The notes beneath the pieces were generated by a model, which worked only from the letters and a program-made list of their open reading frames with translations, did not search any database and was not told where the DNA came from. A DNA stretch of 33,069 bases from positions 1 through 33,069 of the forward strand of contig NZ_SMJZ01000087.1 in NCBI RefSeq assembly GCF_004348345.1, given 5' to 3'. The translations under genes were made by a program, and so were the position numbers. Positions 14,378-22,176 of the stretch are shown piece after piece (the stretch's first letter is position 1; every line of letters starts with the position of its first letter). Source of the DNA: Nonomuraea longispora. Its GTDB lineage: Bacteria > Actinomycetota > Actinomycetes > Streptosporangiales > Streptosporangiaceae.

Positions 14378-14427
14378 GATCGTCCCTTCTCGCTGAGTTC
14401 TACCTGTCGGTTGTATCTCGTACGGCA

Positions 14428-14444
14428 GCCGCCGGAGCGGCGGC
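14428..14444 (-). terminator. Intercistronic stem-loop between the ugpB-like gene and GDPD
   Basis: A 6-bp perfect GC stem (GCCGCC / GGCGGC) with a 5-nt loop lies in the 82-bp gap after the binding-protein gene. There is no T-tract. It is more likely an attenuator or mRNA-stability element that lets the binding protein be made in excess than a full terminator. Confidence 0.35.
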
Positions 14445-14459
14445 ACGAGAGGTGCAAGG

Positions 14460-15797
14460 TCAGGACGCCACCAGTCGCCGATACTTCGGCAGCACCCGCT
14501 GGATGGCCGGGTCGAGATTCCGGGTCGCCTCACGCAGCGTCTCGCCGGGATCGGCGTTGGAGGCGTACACCTTCTGCAGCACGATCAGCATCTCGGAGAT
14601 CGTCTCGTTCACGTACCGGCGCATCACATCCGCCTGGCGGGCGCGGCTCAGCTGATCCTGGGCGACCTGGTACGCGGGGGTCGCGGCGTTGCGCTCCTTG
14701 ATCTTCGGTGAGTTGAGGGAGCTGGCGGTCACCGGGAGATAGCCGGTGTTGAGGCTCCACTCGGGCGCGCCCTTCTCGGCGAGGTACCTGATCACTTCCC
14801 AGGTCGCCTGCTTGCGCGCCTTGGTCGAGTTGCGCATGACCGCCAGCCCACTGCCTCCGGTCGGCACGCCGGGCGCGTCCTGCTCGGGCAGGAAGGCCGT
14901 GCCGAACTCGAACGTGGCTGCCTTGAGCAGCGAGGTGAGCGCACCGGTGGAGTTGCAGATGGTCGCCGTGACGCCGGCCGCGAAATCGGCGTTGATGTCG
15001 TCGGCCAGGTAGGCCATCTGGTCGTCATGGATGAACGCCCGGTCGAACTCCAGGGCGGCGACGGTCTGCTCGGAACTCAGCCTCGACACCATGCCGTCGG
15101 AGTAGCTGCCGTCGAAGGCCCAGCTCGAGCCCTGGAAATACCAGTCGTCCTTGCCGGTGTAGCCGCGCATCCTGACCGGTGCGCCGCGGTACGTGAAGCC
15201 CTTGAGCTCGTGTCCCCATTCCCGCAGCTCGGTGAAGGTCTTCGGCCCGCGGTCGGGCAGCCCTGCGCCGGCGAAGATCTCCTTGTTGTAGTAGAAGAGG
15301 GGCGTCGAGCGAGCCCAGGGCAGCCAGTAGACCTGGTCCCGGATGGTGCCCTCGGCCAGGAACCTCGGATGGAACGCGTCGGGCCCGAAACCGGCGTCGA
15401 AGTAGCCGGACAGCGGTTCCAGCGTCTCGGCGAGAAAATAGCGGTTCCAGTTCACGTCGCTGAGCGTGACCAGGTCGGGAACCTGCGCCACGGCGAAGCT
15501 GGCGGCCAGCTTCGAGTCGAGCGCGGGGTATCCGGGAAACAGCTGGATCTCGCAGAAGATGTCCTGTTGTGACGCGTTGAACCCGTCGATGATCGACTGC
15601 AGGACCGTGGCGTTGTGGGAGGTGAACGCACTCCACAGCACGACCCGCTCGCGGCGGGCGAACCGTTCCGGCACCTGCCCGCTCACCTGGGCGTAGTCGC
15701 CGTCCCTGCGGCCGACGCAGCCGGTCAGCGCCAGACTGGCCGCGGCCGCGGTGACACCGGCCAGCAGCCTGCGTCGGCTGAAACTCGTCCCGGTCAC
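14460..15797 (-). CDS. ugpB: Extracellular substrate-binding lipoprotein of a UgpB-like ABC transporter
   Basis: This 445-residue family 1 (carbohydrate/glycerol-3-phosphate type) solute-binding protein has N-terminal SRRRLLAGVTAAAAS, a twin-arginine-like signal, followed by lipobox LTGC with Cys27. It is thus a lipid-anchored protein on the outer face of the membrane. The body has the usual SBP features: VVLWSAFTSHNATVLQSIID at the first strand/helix, PDLVTLSDVNW and TPLFYYNKEIFAGAGLP. The operon context (UgpA/UgpE-like permeases upstream, glycerophosphodiesterase downstream) makes glycerol-3-phosphate or glycerophosphodiesters the best substrate guess; a sugar remains possible. It begins 37 bp after the ugpE-like gene. 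Confidence 0.85.
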   Translation of the reverse strand: MTGTSFSRRRLLAGVTAAAASLALTGCVGRRDGDYAQVSGQVPERFARRERVVLWSAFTSHNATVLQSIIDGFNASQQDIFCEIQLFPGYPALDSKLAASFAVAQVPDLVTLSDVNWNRYFLAETLEPLSGYFDAGFGPDAFHPRFLAEGTIRDQVYWLPWARSTPLFYYNKEIFAGAGLPDRGPKTFTELREWGHELKGFTYRGAPVRMRGYTGKDDWYFQGSSWAFDGSYSDGMVSRLSSEQTVAALEFDRAFIHDDQMAYLADDINADFAAGVTATICNSTGALTSLLKAATFEFGTAFLPEQDAPGVPTGGSGLAVMRNSTKARKQATWEVIRYLAEKGAPEWSLNTGYLPVTASSLNSPKIKERNAATPAYQVAQDQLSRARQADVMRRYVNETISEMLIVLQKVYASNADPGETLREATRNLDPAIQRVLPKYRRLVAS

Positions 15798-15834
15798 GCT
15801 GGGTCCTTTCTGATCGAACCGGATCGCGGGGTGA

Positions 15835-16710
15835 TCACCGGCGAACCGCGCTGCCGGCCAGACCGGCGACGATGTAGCGCTGTGCCAGCAGGAAGACGAT
15901 CACCACCGGCAGGACGACGAACAGGGTTCCGGCCATGAGCGCGCCCCAGTCGTTGATGCCGTCGTTCTCCTTGAGGTAGAGCAACCCGATCGGCAGCGTC
16001 CGCATGTTGACCGAGTTGGTCACGATCAGCGGCCAGACGAAGCCGTTCCACTCGTCGATCAGGGCGATCAGCCCGACCGTGATGATCGCCGGCCGGGCCA
16101 TCGGCACGATGATCGAGATGATCCTGCGCAGATGCCCGGCGCCGTCCAACTGCGCCGCCTCCAGCACCTCGTACGGCAGCGACCGGAAGAACTGGTGGAG
16201 CAGGAAGGTGCCGAACGCCGACGCCACGCCCGGCAGGATCAGGCCGGCGTAGGTGTTCAGCAGATTCAGCTGGCCGACGGTGATGTAGTTCACCAGCAGG
16301 GTCACGTGTCCCGGCACCATCAGCGCGCCGAGCATGAAGATGAACAGGTAGCGCTTGCCCGGGAACGGCAGGAAGGCGAAGGCGTAGGCGGTGGAGATCG
16401 CCAGCACCACCTTGAGCACCGTCCCGATCGCCGCCACCACGACCGAGTTGACCAGGAACTGGCCGAACGGGGCCAACGTCCAGGCGTTGACGAAGTTCTC
16501 CAGGGTCAGCGATCGCGGGATCAGCCGCAGTGGCCAGCTGTTGATGTCGGCGTTGGTCTTGAACGCCGTACTGACGAAGAGGTAGAGCGGGATGAGGAAG
16601 GCCAGGGCGGTGATCGTCAGGGCGAGTACGCCCCACCAGCGTGTACGGCGAGAGCCGGACGACTTCCGCGAGGTGGGCTCGGTTGCCACCGCGGTCGGCA
16701 TGACCGTCAT
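15835..16710 (-). CDS. ugpE: ABC transporter permease, UgpE-like
   Basis: This 291-residue inner-membrane permease of the MalG/UgpE class has six membrane helices; the first, VLALTITALAFLIPLYLFVS, follows a basic N-terminus. The cytoplasmic EAA loop reads EVLEAAQLDGAGHLRRI, which contacts the ATPase. The ATG at 16710 overlaps the stop of the ugpA-like gene by one base (TGATG), so translation is coupled; an in-frame ATG three codons on is an alternative. No ATPase gene occurs in the operon. In actinomycetes a shared MsiK-type ATPase encoded elsewhere often serves such transporters. Confidence 0.9.
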   Translation of the reverse strand: MTVMPTAVATEPTSRKSSGSRRTRWWGVLALTITALAFLIPLYLFVSTAFKTNADINSWPLRLIPRSLTLENFVNAWTLAPFGQFLVNSVVVAAIGTVLKVVLAISTAYAFAFLPFPGKRYLFIFMLGALMVPGHVTLLVNYITVGQLNLLNTYAGLILPGVASAFGTFLLHQFFRSLPYEVLEAAQLDGAGHLRRIISIIVPMARPAIITVGLIALIDEWNGFVWPLIVTNSVNMRTLPIGLLYLKENDGINDWGALMAGTLFVVLPVVIVFLLAQRYIVAGLAGSAVRR

Positions 16711-17690
16711 CAGTAGTGAACCCTCCGCTCGACGAATCGGAACTGCAACACGGTGATCGCCATCAGTACCACGAACATGATCATGGAAGCCGCGCTGGAG
16801 CCCCCGACGTTGGTGCGGTTGAACGCCTCGTCGTAGATGAACCAGCTCAACGTGGTGGTGGATCGGGCGGGACCGCCGTTGGTCATCATGGCGATCACGT
16901 CGAAGGCCTGGAAGGCCGAGATCGTCTGTGTGATCACCAGGAAGAAGGTGGTCGGGGAGAGCAGCGGGAAGATCATTCGCCGGAACTGCGTCCACCGGCC
17001 GGCACCGTCGATCCTGGCCGCTTCCAGCACCTCGGCCGGAATCTGCTGGATGCCCACCAGGTAGACGATCGCGACGAAGCCGAGCCCCTTCCAGATGGAA
17101 ACGATGATCAACGCCCATAGTGCCCAGGAGTCGTCGGTCGTCCAGGCCGGCGAGCTCGCTCCGAACGCCTCGAACACCAGCCGGCTGAGGCCGTGATTCG
17201 GATCGAAGATGAACAGCCAGATGGTCGCGATCGCCGCCCCGGACAGCACGTGCGGGGCGAAGGCGAGCGTCTGCACCGCGGTGGCGCCCCGGATGCGCTG
17301 GGCGAACAAGAGCGCCAGCGCCAGGCCGAGCACCAGGGTCACGACAACGACGACGACCACCCACACCAGCGTGCGCAACAACACCTGGGGGAATGACCAA
17401 CTGCTGAACAGGGCCTGGTAGTTGAGCAGGCCGACCCAGTCGGCCTGCGACGAGATGAAGTCCCAGGTGGTGAAGCTCAGATAGACGTTCTCGACGATCG
17501 GCCAGTAGGAGAACACGGCGATCAACGCCAGGTTGGGCAGCGCGAAAGCGGCGAACAGCAGGTACCCGCGCCGGCGTCGGCGTGCCGCAACGCGCCGCCA
17601 ATCGGACGTCGTTCCCCTGGAATCGGGCGTTTGGCGGGCGCTGTCGGAGAGTGCAGATCTCGAATCGAGATCGCTTGCTCCACTGCTCAC
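16710..17690 (-). CDS. ugpA: ABC transporter permease, UgpA-like
   Basis: This 326-residue permease of the MalF/UgpA class is the first gene of the operon. A polar N-terminus of about 40 residues ending in RRRRRGYLL precedes helix 1 (FAAFALPNLALIAVFSYWPI). Then come the family's VYLSFTTWDF periplasmic segment, a strongly hydrophobic WVVVVVVVTLVLGLALALLF helix and the EAA loop EVLEAARIDGAGRWTQFRRM. The GTG at 17690 is used. It diverges from the DeoR gene across about 140 bp that contain a direct repeat (17754-17780), the likely control region for the uptake operon. Confidence 0.9.
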   Translation of the reverse strand: MSSGASDLDSRSALSDSARQTPDSRGTTSDWRRVAARRRRRGYLLFAAFALPNLALIAVFSYWPIVENVYLSFTTWDFISSQADWVGLLNYQALFSSWSFPQVLLRTLVWVVVVVVVTLVLGLALALLFAQRIRGATAVQTLAFAPHVLSGAAIATIWLFIFDPNHGLSRLVFEAFGASSPAWTTDDSWALWALIIVSIWKGLGFVAIVYLVGIQQIPAEVLEAARIDGAGRWTQFRRMIFPLLSPTTFFLVITQTISAFQAFDVIAMMTNGGPARSTTTLSWFIYDEAFNRTNVGGSSAASMIMFVVLMAITVLQFRFVERRVHY

Positions 17691-17753
17691 GGGCTACCAC
17701 CCATCCGCATCGAGGACGAACAGGTGCAGACTTTACTGGCGGTCACGTGCTCG

Positions 17754-17780
17754 AATCTGTTCATAAGTCAGCAAATCTGT
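17754..17780. promoter_or_regulatory. Direct repeat in the ugp/deoR divergent control region
   Basis: AATCTGT occurs at 17754-17760 and again at 17774-17780, exactly 20 bp apart (two helical turns), between the divergent ugpA-like and DeoR genes. DeoR-family proteins often bind spaced direct repeats, so this is a candidate operator. The repeat is short and could be chance. Confidence 0.35.
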
Positions 17781-17806
17781 GACCATTGCGCGAACGTTTC
17801 GTCCAG

Positions 17807-18607
17807 ATGTGCAAAGGTGTCAACAAGGTGTCAAGCTCGTTTCGCGGCCGTGCCTTCGATCGTCAGCAGCGGATCCTCACCTATGTCAGGAGCGAGGGCC
17901 GCGCGGTCGTCTCCGACATCGCCGACCTGTTCTCGATCTCGCCCGCGACGCTGCGCCGGGACCTGCGGGCGCTTGAGGCGCAGCGGCTGATCGCCCGGTC
18001 CTACGGCGTCTTCTACCCCACGGACATCGGCCGTTTCGAGACGCCGGTGGAGCACCGGCGCAAGGCCAAGACCGAGGAGCGGCTGGTGATCGCCGAAGCC
18101 GCGGTCGCCATGATGGTCGACGTCGACACGGTCTTCCTCGACGAGGGAGCGCTGCCGGAAGATCTGGTCGGGCCGATGCGCCGGCTGCAGCGGATGACCG
18201 TCGTGACCCGATCGCTGACCATCGCCGCCGAACTCAACCGCCTGACCGACCACGACGTCATCATGGTCGGCGGCCGGCTACGACCGAAGACCATGGGAAC
18301 CGTCGACCGATGGGCGACCGGGATGCTCGCGGAGCTGAACGTCGACCTGGCATTCATGGGCACCAACGGCGTGTCGCTCGACCGCGGGCTGACCACTCCG
18401 GACCCGGCCGTGGCGCAGGCCAAGACGGCGGCGCTGCAGGCGGCCCGTCAGACCGTACTGGTGTGCGAGCACACCAAGTTCGGGGTGGCCAGCTTCGCCA
18501 AGTTCGCCGACATCGAGCAGCTGACCTATGTCATCACGGGCAAGCAGCTGTCCCGGGCCACCGCGCAACGCTACGGCGCCTCCGGCCCCAAAGTGCTGCG
18601 CGTCTAG
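17807..18607 (+). CDS. DeoR-family transcriptional regulator
   Basis: This protein has about 266 residues from the ATG at 17807. A GTG at 17828, with AAAGG about 10 bp upstream, would give 259 residues, nearer the family norm. The N-terminal DeoR helix-turn-helix reads RQQRILTYVRSEGRAVVSDI then LFSISPATLRRDLRALEAQR. The C-terminal DeoRC sensor domain, which binds sugar or polyol phosphates, includes DVDTVFLDEGALPEDLV, TVVTRSLTIAAEL, VGGRLRPKTMGTVD and ADIEQLTYVIT. It diverges from the ugp operon, so it is probably the local repressor, responding to glycerol-3-phosphate or a related product. Its TAG stop overlaps the convergent SRPBCC gene by 4 bp. Confidence 0.88.
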   Translation: MCKGVNKVSSSFRGRAFDRQQRILTYVRSEGRAVVSDIADLFSISPATLRRDLRALEAQRLIARSYGVFYPTDIGRFETPVEHRRKAKTEERLVIAEAAVAMMVDVDTVFLDEGALPEDLVGPMRRLQRMTVVTRSLTIAAELNRLTDHDVIMVGGRLRPKTMGTVDRWATGMLAELNVDLAFMGTNGVSLDRGLTTPDPAVAQAKTAALQAARQTVLVCEHTKFGVASFAKFADIEQLTYVITGKQLSRATAQRYGASGPKVLRV

Positions 18608-19080
18608 TACTCGCTCTGCTGGCCGTCGCCCCCTCTTCGCATGGATGTTCGGCGAGCGAGTTCGTCCAGTACGTCCGGCCACCCGCCGGCGAAGTCGTCA
18701 CGGGTCTTCGCCGTTGGAAAACCCCGCTGGACCAGACGTATCCGCTGCCCGTCCGGCGCGGCGTCGACCGTGATCTCGACTGTGGTGGAGAAGCTGGGGG
18801 CATCCTCGTATATCGCGGTCATGTCGTAGGCCAGCCGGTGAGGCTGCTCGACAGCCGTGATGACACGCTCCTCCCGGAAGGCCGGCCCGTTCGGTACCTG
18901 GAAGGCCACCGACCAGCGCCCGCCTGGTCGCAGATCGAGCTCGGAATGGGTCACCCAATCCGGCCGTCGGCTGTCGTACAGCGCGATGAAGGCGTCGAAA
19001 ATCGACTCTGCCGGCGCGTCGATCACGCGCTCGACGTCGAGGGCGTACTGACCCTCCGGTGGCTGTTGGCCGCCTTTCAC
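18604..19080 (-). CDS. SRPBCC (AHSA1-like) domain protein
   Basis: This is a 158-residue START/Bet v1-like protein. The GTG at 19080 is preceded by GGAGGAC; the longer open frame upstream has no ribosome-binding site. The motif pattern matches the activator-of-Hsp90 ATPase homologue family: YALDVERVIDAPAESIFDAF near the N-terminus, RPGGRWSVAF, FREERVITAVEQPHRLAY, and the C-terminal helix FAGGWPDVLDELARR. The fold makes a hydrophobic pocket; family members bind lipophilic ligands or act as toxin-antitoxin-like or stress proteins. The ligand is unknown. It is monocistronic and convergent with the DeoR gene. Confidence 0.8.
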   Translation of the reverse strand: MKGGQQPPEGQYALDVERVIDAPAESIFDAFIALYDSRRPDWVTHSELDLRPGGRWSVAFQVPNGPAFREERVITAVEQPHRLAYDMTAIYEDAPSFSTTVEITVDAAPDGQRIRLVQRGFPTAKTRDDFAGGWPDVLDELARRTSMRRGGDGQQSEY

Positions 19081-19123
19081 AATGTCCTCCTGATTGCTCG
19101 GCGTCTGAAGAGTTGGACCAGGC

Positions 19124-19246
19124 GTGACGGGAAAACTCATCGCCACCGTCTCCGCGGACGGGCAACCGGACGTGGTCACGGCGAGCTTCGAACTCGACGA
19201 CGGCAGCCCGCGGGTGAAGGCCTCCGAAGGAGGCATGTGCGCCGTG
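19124..19246 (+). pseudogene. Possible N-terminal remnant of a split-barrel (PPOX-like) protein
   Basis: From a GTG at 19124 the frame reads KLIATVSADGQPDVVTASFE then LDDGSPRVKASEGG, with strong G/C third-position bias. It then turns into Arg/Pro-rich sequence. The 'TVSADGQPDVV' pattern recalls the first strands of FMN/F420-binding split-barrel oxidases. No complete domain follows before the convergent MFS gene at 19300. It is probably a gene fragment, or a chance coding-like stretch. Confidence 0.22.
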
Positions 19247-19299
19247 CCGCGATCCCGGTGCGGTGCCCCTGCGCCGCCCGGCCGGGGTCGAGAAGGTGC

Positions 19300-20607
19300 T
19301 CATTCCGTCACCGTCCCAGCACCCGCGCGGAGCGAAGAAGCGTGCGCGTGCACCCACCAGGCGAGCGGAAGTGCGATCAGCACCACCGCCTGGATCGCTA
19401 GCAACGCCGCGACGATGCCCCAGCGGTCTGCCACCACGCCGGCTCCCAGGGCGACGAGCGCGTAGAGCGCGCTGCCGAGCAGCGACGCCAGCGAACCCAT
19501 GGTCGCGCGTTCCCGGTCGGTGAACTCGCGCTGCAGCAACGTCTGCTGGGCGGTTGTCGACATGCCGTAGGCCGGTGACCCGAGCAGCACGGGCGAGAAC
19601 GCCGTCGGCTTGACCAGCGCCACGAAGTTCGCCACGTTGTCGAACAGCTCACCGAACAGCAGAGTGCGGGCCGCGCCCACCCGGCCGATCACCCAACCAC
19701 TGACGCGGAAGCCGACGAAGGCCACGCCATGGCCGAAGGTGCGCCACAGGCCCAGCGCCCACAGTGGCCACAGCCCTGCCACGAAAACAGGCGACAACTG
19801 GGCCGCGCTTTCGCTGCTGTAGCGAAGCGCCGACACCAGGGTCATCCGGCGGAGCACCGGATTACGGCGGATGCCGCGCAGGGCCGATCCGAGATGCCGC
19901 AGCACGTTCGATTCCAGCGGGCCGTGCACCCGCGGTTCCCGGACCCGCAAGGCGACGAGCACGCACAGCACCTGCGGCACGACCGACAGCATGACCACCG
20001 CGCGCAGCGACCACGCGTCGGCGACCACGCCACCTATGGCTGCCGCCAGAGCGAGCGCGATCTGGAACATCGAGTTCACCCGGCCCGAGTGCCGGGGGAA
20101 CTCCTCCTCCCGGCCGGCTTCGAGCAACGTGTCGTAGAGCAGGGACTCGTTGTTGCCGCTCCACAATGAGGTCGCCAGTCCCTCCAGCACAACAGCTGCC
20201 AGGAGGAGGCCGTAGCCCGAAGCGCCGGCGTACCCGAGATGGGCGGCCACCATGACGACGGCACCGGCGATCATCGTGCCGCGTCGGCCGAGGCGGTCGG
20301 AGAACACCCCGGTAGGTACTTCGAACGCTGCCGAAGACAGCATCTTCACCGCCAGGAGGCTGGCGGCAGCGGCGTACGAGCCGGTGACTTGCGCGAAGTA
20401 GATGACCATGATCGGCCCGTACATGCGGAAGTCGCCGAAGAAGTTGAACCAGCTCAGCAGGCGGACATTGCGGTTGACGGTCTGATCGGCGGAGCTCGGA
20501 GCAGGCGGAGCCGACCTCGACCGTCGGGATCTCCTGCCGAACGGAGCAGCGATCAGACGTGCGACCAGGACACGTGCACGGAGCAGTGAAGCACGACGAG
20601 CGGACAC
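19300..20607 (-). CDS. MFS transporter
   Basis: This protein has about 435 residues. I chose the GTG at 20607 because a GGGAG site lies 7 bp upstream; the open frame extends to 20673 without support. A basic N-terminal segment of about 50 residues (ARLIAAPFGRRSRRSRS) precedes the usual twelve-helix region. The MFS loop 2-3 signature is present as GVFSDRLGRRGTM after helix 2. Large hydrophobic helices follow (GTMIAGAVVMVAAHLGYAGA, ALVALGAGVVADRWGIVAAL) with a central break near residue 230. Conserved acidic/basic residues (LWSGNNESLLYDTLLEAGRE) resemble drug- or metabolite-efflux members. The substrate is unknown. A perfect 16-bp palindrome (20659-20674) lies about 50 bp upstream. Confidence 0.85.
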   Translation of the reverse strand: MSARRASLLRARVLVARLIAAPFGRRSRRSRSAPPAPSSADQTVNRNVRLLSWFNFFGDFRMYGPIMVIYFAQVTGSYAAAASLLAVKMLSSAAFEVPTGVFSDRLGRRGTMIAGAVVMVAAHLGYAGASGYGLLLAAVVLEGLATSLWSGNNESLLYDTLLEAGREEEFPRHSGRVNSMFQIALALAAAIGGVVADAWSLRAVVMLSVVPQVLCVLVALRVREPRVHGPLESNVLRHLGSALRGIRRNPVLRRMTLVSALRYSSESAAQLSPVFVAGLWPLWALGLWRTFGHGVAFVGFRVSGWVIGRVGAARTLLFGELFDNVANFVALVKPTAFSPVLLGSPAYGMSTTAQQTLLQREFTDRERATMGSLASLLGSALYALVALGAGVVADRWGIVAALLAIQAVVLIALPLAWWVHAHASSLRAGAGTVTE

Positions 20608-20658
20608 AGCAGAACTCCCGGAGAAGGCGAACGGAGACGCCGGACAGCGCCAAGGGCC

Positions 20659-20674
20659 GGTGACACGTGTCACC
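20659..20674. promoter_or_regulatory. 16-bp perfect palindrome upstream of the MFS gene
   Basis: GGTGACACGTGTCACC is perfectly self-complementary and lies 51 bp before the chosen MFS start. A TGACA..TGTCA core is typical of dimeric repressor operators. No regulator gene is adjacent on the MFS side, so the binding protein is unknown. Confidence 0.5.
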
Positions 20675-20734
20675 TCGCCCCGGCGACCGGGATGTGCGCT
20701 GGCCTCGCTGCTACAGGCGCGGCGTTACAAGCCT

Positions 20735-20748
20735 GCGACCGCGGTCGC
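20735..20748. repeat. 14-bp perfect GC palindrome
   Basis: GCGACCGCGGTCGC is a perfect palindrome in the gene-poor stretch between the MFS gene and the small ORF at 20852. It has no T-tract. It may be a hairpin or an operator for the small ORF; function unknown. Confidence 0.3.
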
Positions 20749-20851
20749 CGAGGGGTGAACGGGAGCTCCGGTCGTAGCCATCAGTGCCTTTCGATTCCCC
20801 AGGCGGACGGGATTCCGCAACAGCCGCGACTCTAGCGACCGAAGGACCTAC

Positions 20852-21070
20852 ATGTCCGCTGAAATCGAACCGCGGACGGGTGGCGCCGCTGCCGGCCACC
20901 CCGACCGGTCGATGGGCGTGGCCGGGCTCGTCACTCCTGGCCACGTCGCCGCCACACTGTTCGGGCTCGCGCCCAGAGCCTACGCGACCGCCGGTTCGGT
21001 GGTGCCGGATGCCTGGCGCATGACGTCGGCGAGCTTGGTGTCCTTGCCTGCGAGGACGGAGCTCAGGTAG
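20852..21070 (+). pseudogene. Truncated 5' end of an unknown gene, overlapping the FAD monooxygenase 3' end
   Basis: An ATG at 20852 with a GAAGGA site 5 bp upstream reads MSAEIEPRTGGAAAGHPDRS, then MGVAGLVTPGHVAATLFGLA. This looks like a genuine N-terminus running into a hydrophobic segment. From about codon 47 the frame runs antisense through the FAD monooxygenase end (20980 onward) and loses coding character. The simplest reading is a gene whose 3' part was removed when the monooxygenase region was joined here. No family recognised. Confidence 0.28.
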
Positions 21071-22176
21071 CCGGTGACGAAGGGCACTCGGGTCAGGCTG
21101 AGCATGGTGCGCCGGATCCGCAGGTCGGTCGGCGAGGAGGGCAGGAACCAGCGGGCCATCGATCGGGCGTTGCGTTGTTTGTCCTCGACCACGGGCCGCC
21201 ACAGATGTTCGAACTCGGCGGTGGCCCGTTCGATCGCCGGCGCGTGCGCGAGCCGGTCGGCGAGCAGGAAGGCGCCGGCGATGCCGAGCGACGCACCCTG
21301 CCCGGCGATCAGCGACACCGCGCAGGCGGCGTCTCCGAGCAGGACGACCCGGCCGGTGCTCCACTCCGGGAGCTCGATCTGCGCGACCTGGTCGTAGTAG
21401 ATCTCCTCGGGTGGCGGGCACTGCTCCAGCGCGCGCGGCGTCACCCAGCCCAGACCGGTGTAGGCCCGCTGGATCGCCCCTCGGAGATCGTCCGGAATCG
21501 TGGGGTCGGCGCTGCGGTGCACCGCGAACGCGGCGACCCGGCCGTCGCGCAGCGCGTACAAGCCCATCTGCCGGTCGATGGAGTCGGTGAGGCAGAACGC
21601 GTCCTCGGTGGCGGCGTGCACGTCCGGCGCGTCGAAGGTGAACGCCGCCGTGTGCAGGCCCAGGTAGCGCAGGTAGCGGTCTTCCGGCCCGAACACCAGC
21701 CGGCGGACGGTCGAATGGATCCCGTCCGCGCCCACGAGCAGATCGGCGTCCAGGACGGTGCCGTCCTTCAGCGTCACCGTCACGCCGTCGGGGCGGTCGG
21801 CCACCTCGGTCAGCGCGGTGTCGTAGCGCAGCTCGACCTCGGCAGGAAGGTTGTCGGCCAGCACGGCCTCGATGTCGGGACGCAGGAGGTTGAGCAGCCG
21901 GCCGCGCGCGAAGCTCTTGGTCCGGATGGTGGCGCGGCGGCGACCGTCCCGGTCGACCAGGCGCCCTTCGTCATAGTGGTAGGCGGCTCGTTCGAACGGG
22001 GGCAGCAGCCCCATGGCCTCGACCGCCTCCAGCCCGGGGCCGAAGAAGTCGATCATGTATCCCTGGGGGCGTGGTCCGGGGGCCCGCTCGACCACCACGA
22101 CCTCGCCGCCCAGGGCGGCGAGTCGATGGGCCAGGGCCAGGCCGCTGATGCCGGCGCCGCAGATCACTGTTCGCAC
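20980..22176 (-). CDS. FAD-dependent monooxygenase (group A aromatic hydroxylase type)
   Basis: This 398-residue flavoprotein uses NAD(P)H and O2 to hydroxylate its substrate. Its N-terminal Rossmann motif reads TVICGAGISGLALAHRLAAL, with the FAD-ribose acidic residue in VVVVERAP. The central DG motif is LVGADGIHSTVRR and the late GD motif is VVLLGDAACAVSLIAGQGAS. Length is typical of the class that includes TetX-like and rifampicin hydroxylases. The GTG at 22176 has an ideal GGAGGA site. It overlaps the upstream TetR gene by 13 bp and should be co-transcribed with it from the operator-controlled promoter at 22769-22795. That arrangement suggests inducible detoxification or resistance, but the substrate is not deducible. 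Confidence 0.88.
   Translation of the reverse strand: MRTVICGAGISGLALAHRLAALGGEVVVVERAPGPRPQGYMIDFFGPGLEAVEAMGLLPPFERAAYHYDEGRLVDRDGRRRATIRTKSFARGRLLNLLRPDIEAVLADNLPAEVELRYDTALTEVADRPDGVTVTLKDGTVLDADLLVGADGIHSTVRRLVFGPEDRYLRYLGLHTAAFTFDAPDVHAATEDAFCLTDSIDRQMGLYALRDGRVAAFAVHRSADPTIPDDLRGAIQRAYTGLGWVTPRALEQCPPPEEIYYDQVAQIELPEWSTGRVVLLGDAACAVSLIAGQGASLGIAGAFLLADRLAHAPAIERATAEFEHLWRPVVEDKQRNARSMARWFLPSSPTDLRIRRTMLSLTRVPFVTGYLSSVLAGKDTKLADVMRQASGTTEPAVA

Noticed and set aside
15835..17700. 621-codon minus-strand frame that appears to fuse the two Ugp permeases.
   Set aside because: The first half is an out-of-frame reading of the ugpA-like gene. The permeases are separate genes with a one-base TGATG overlap.
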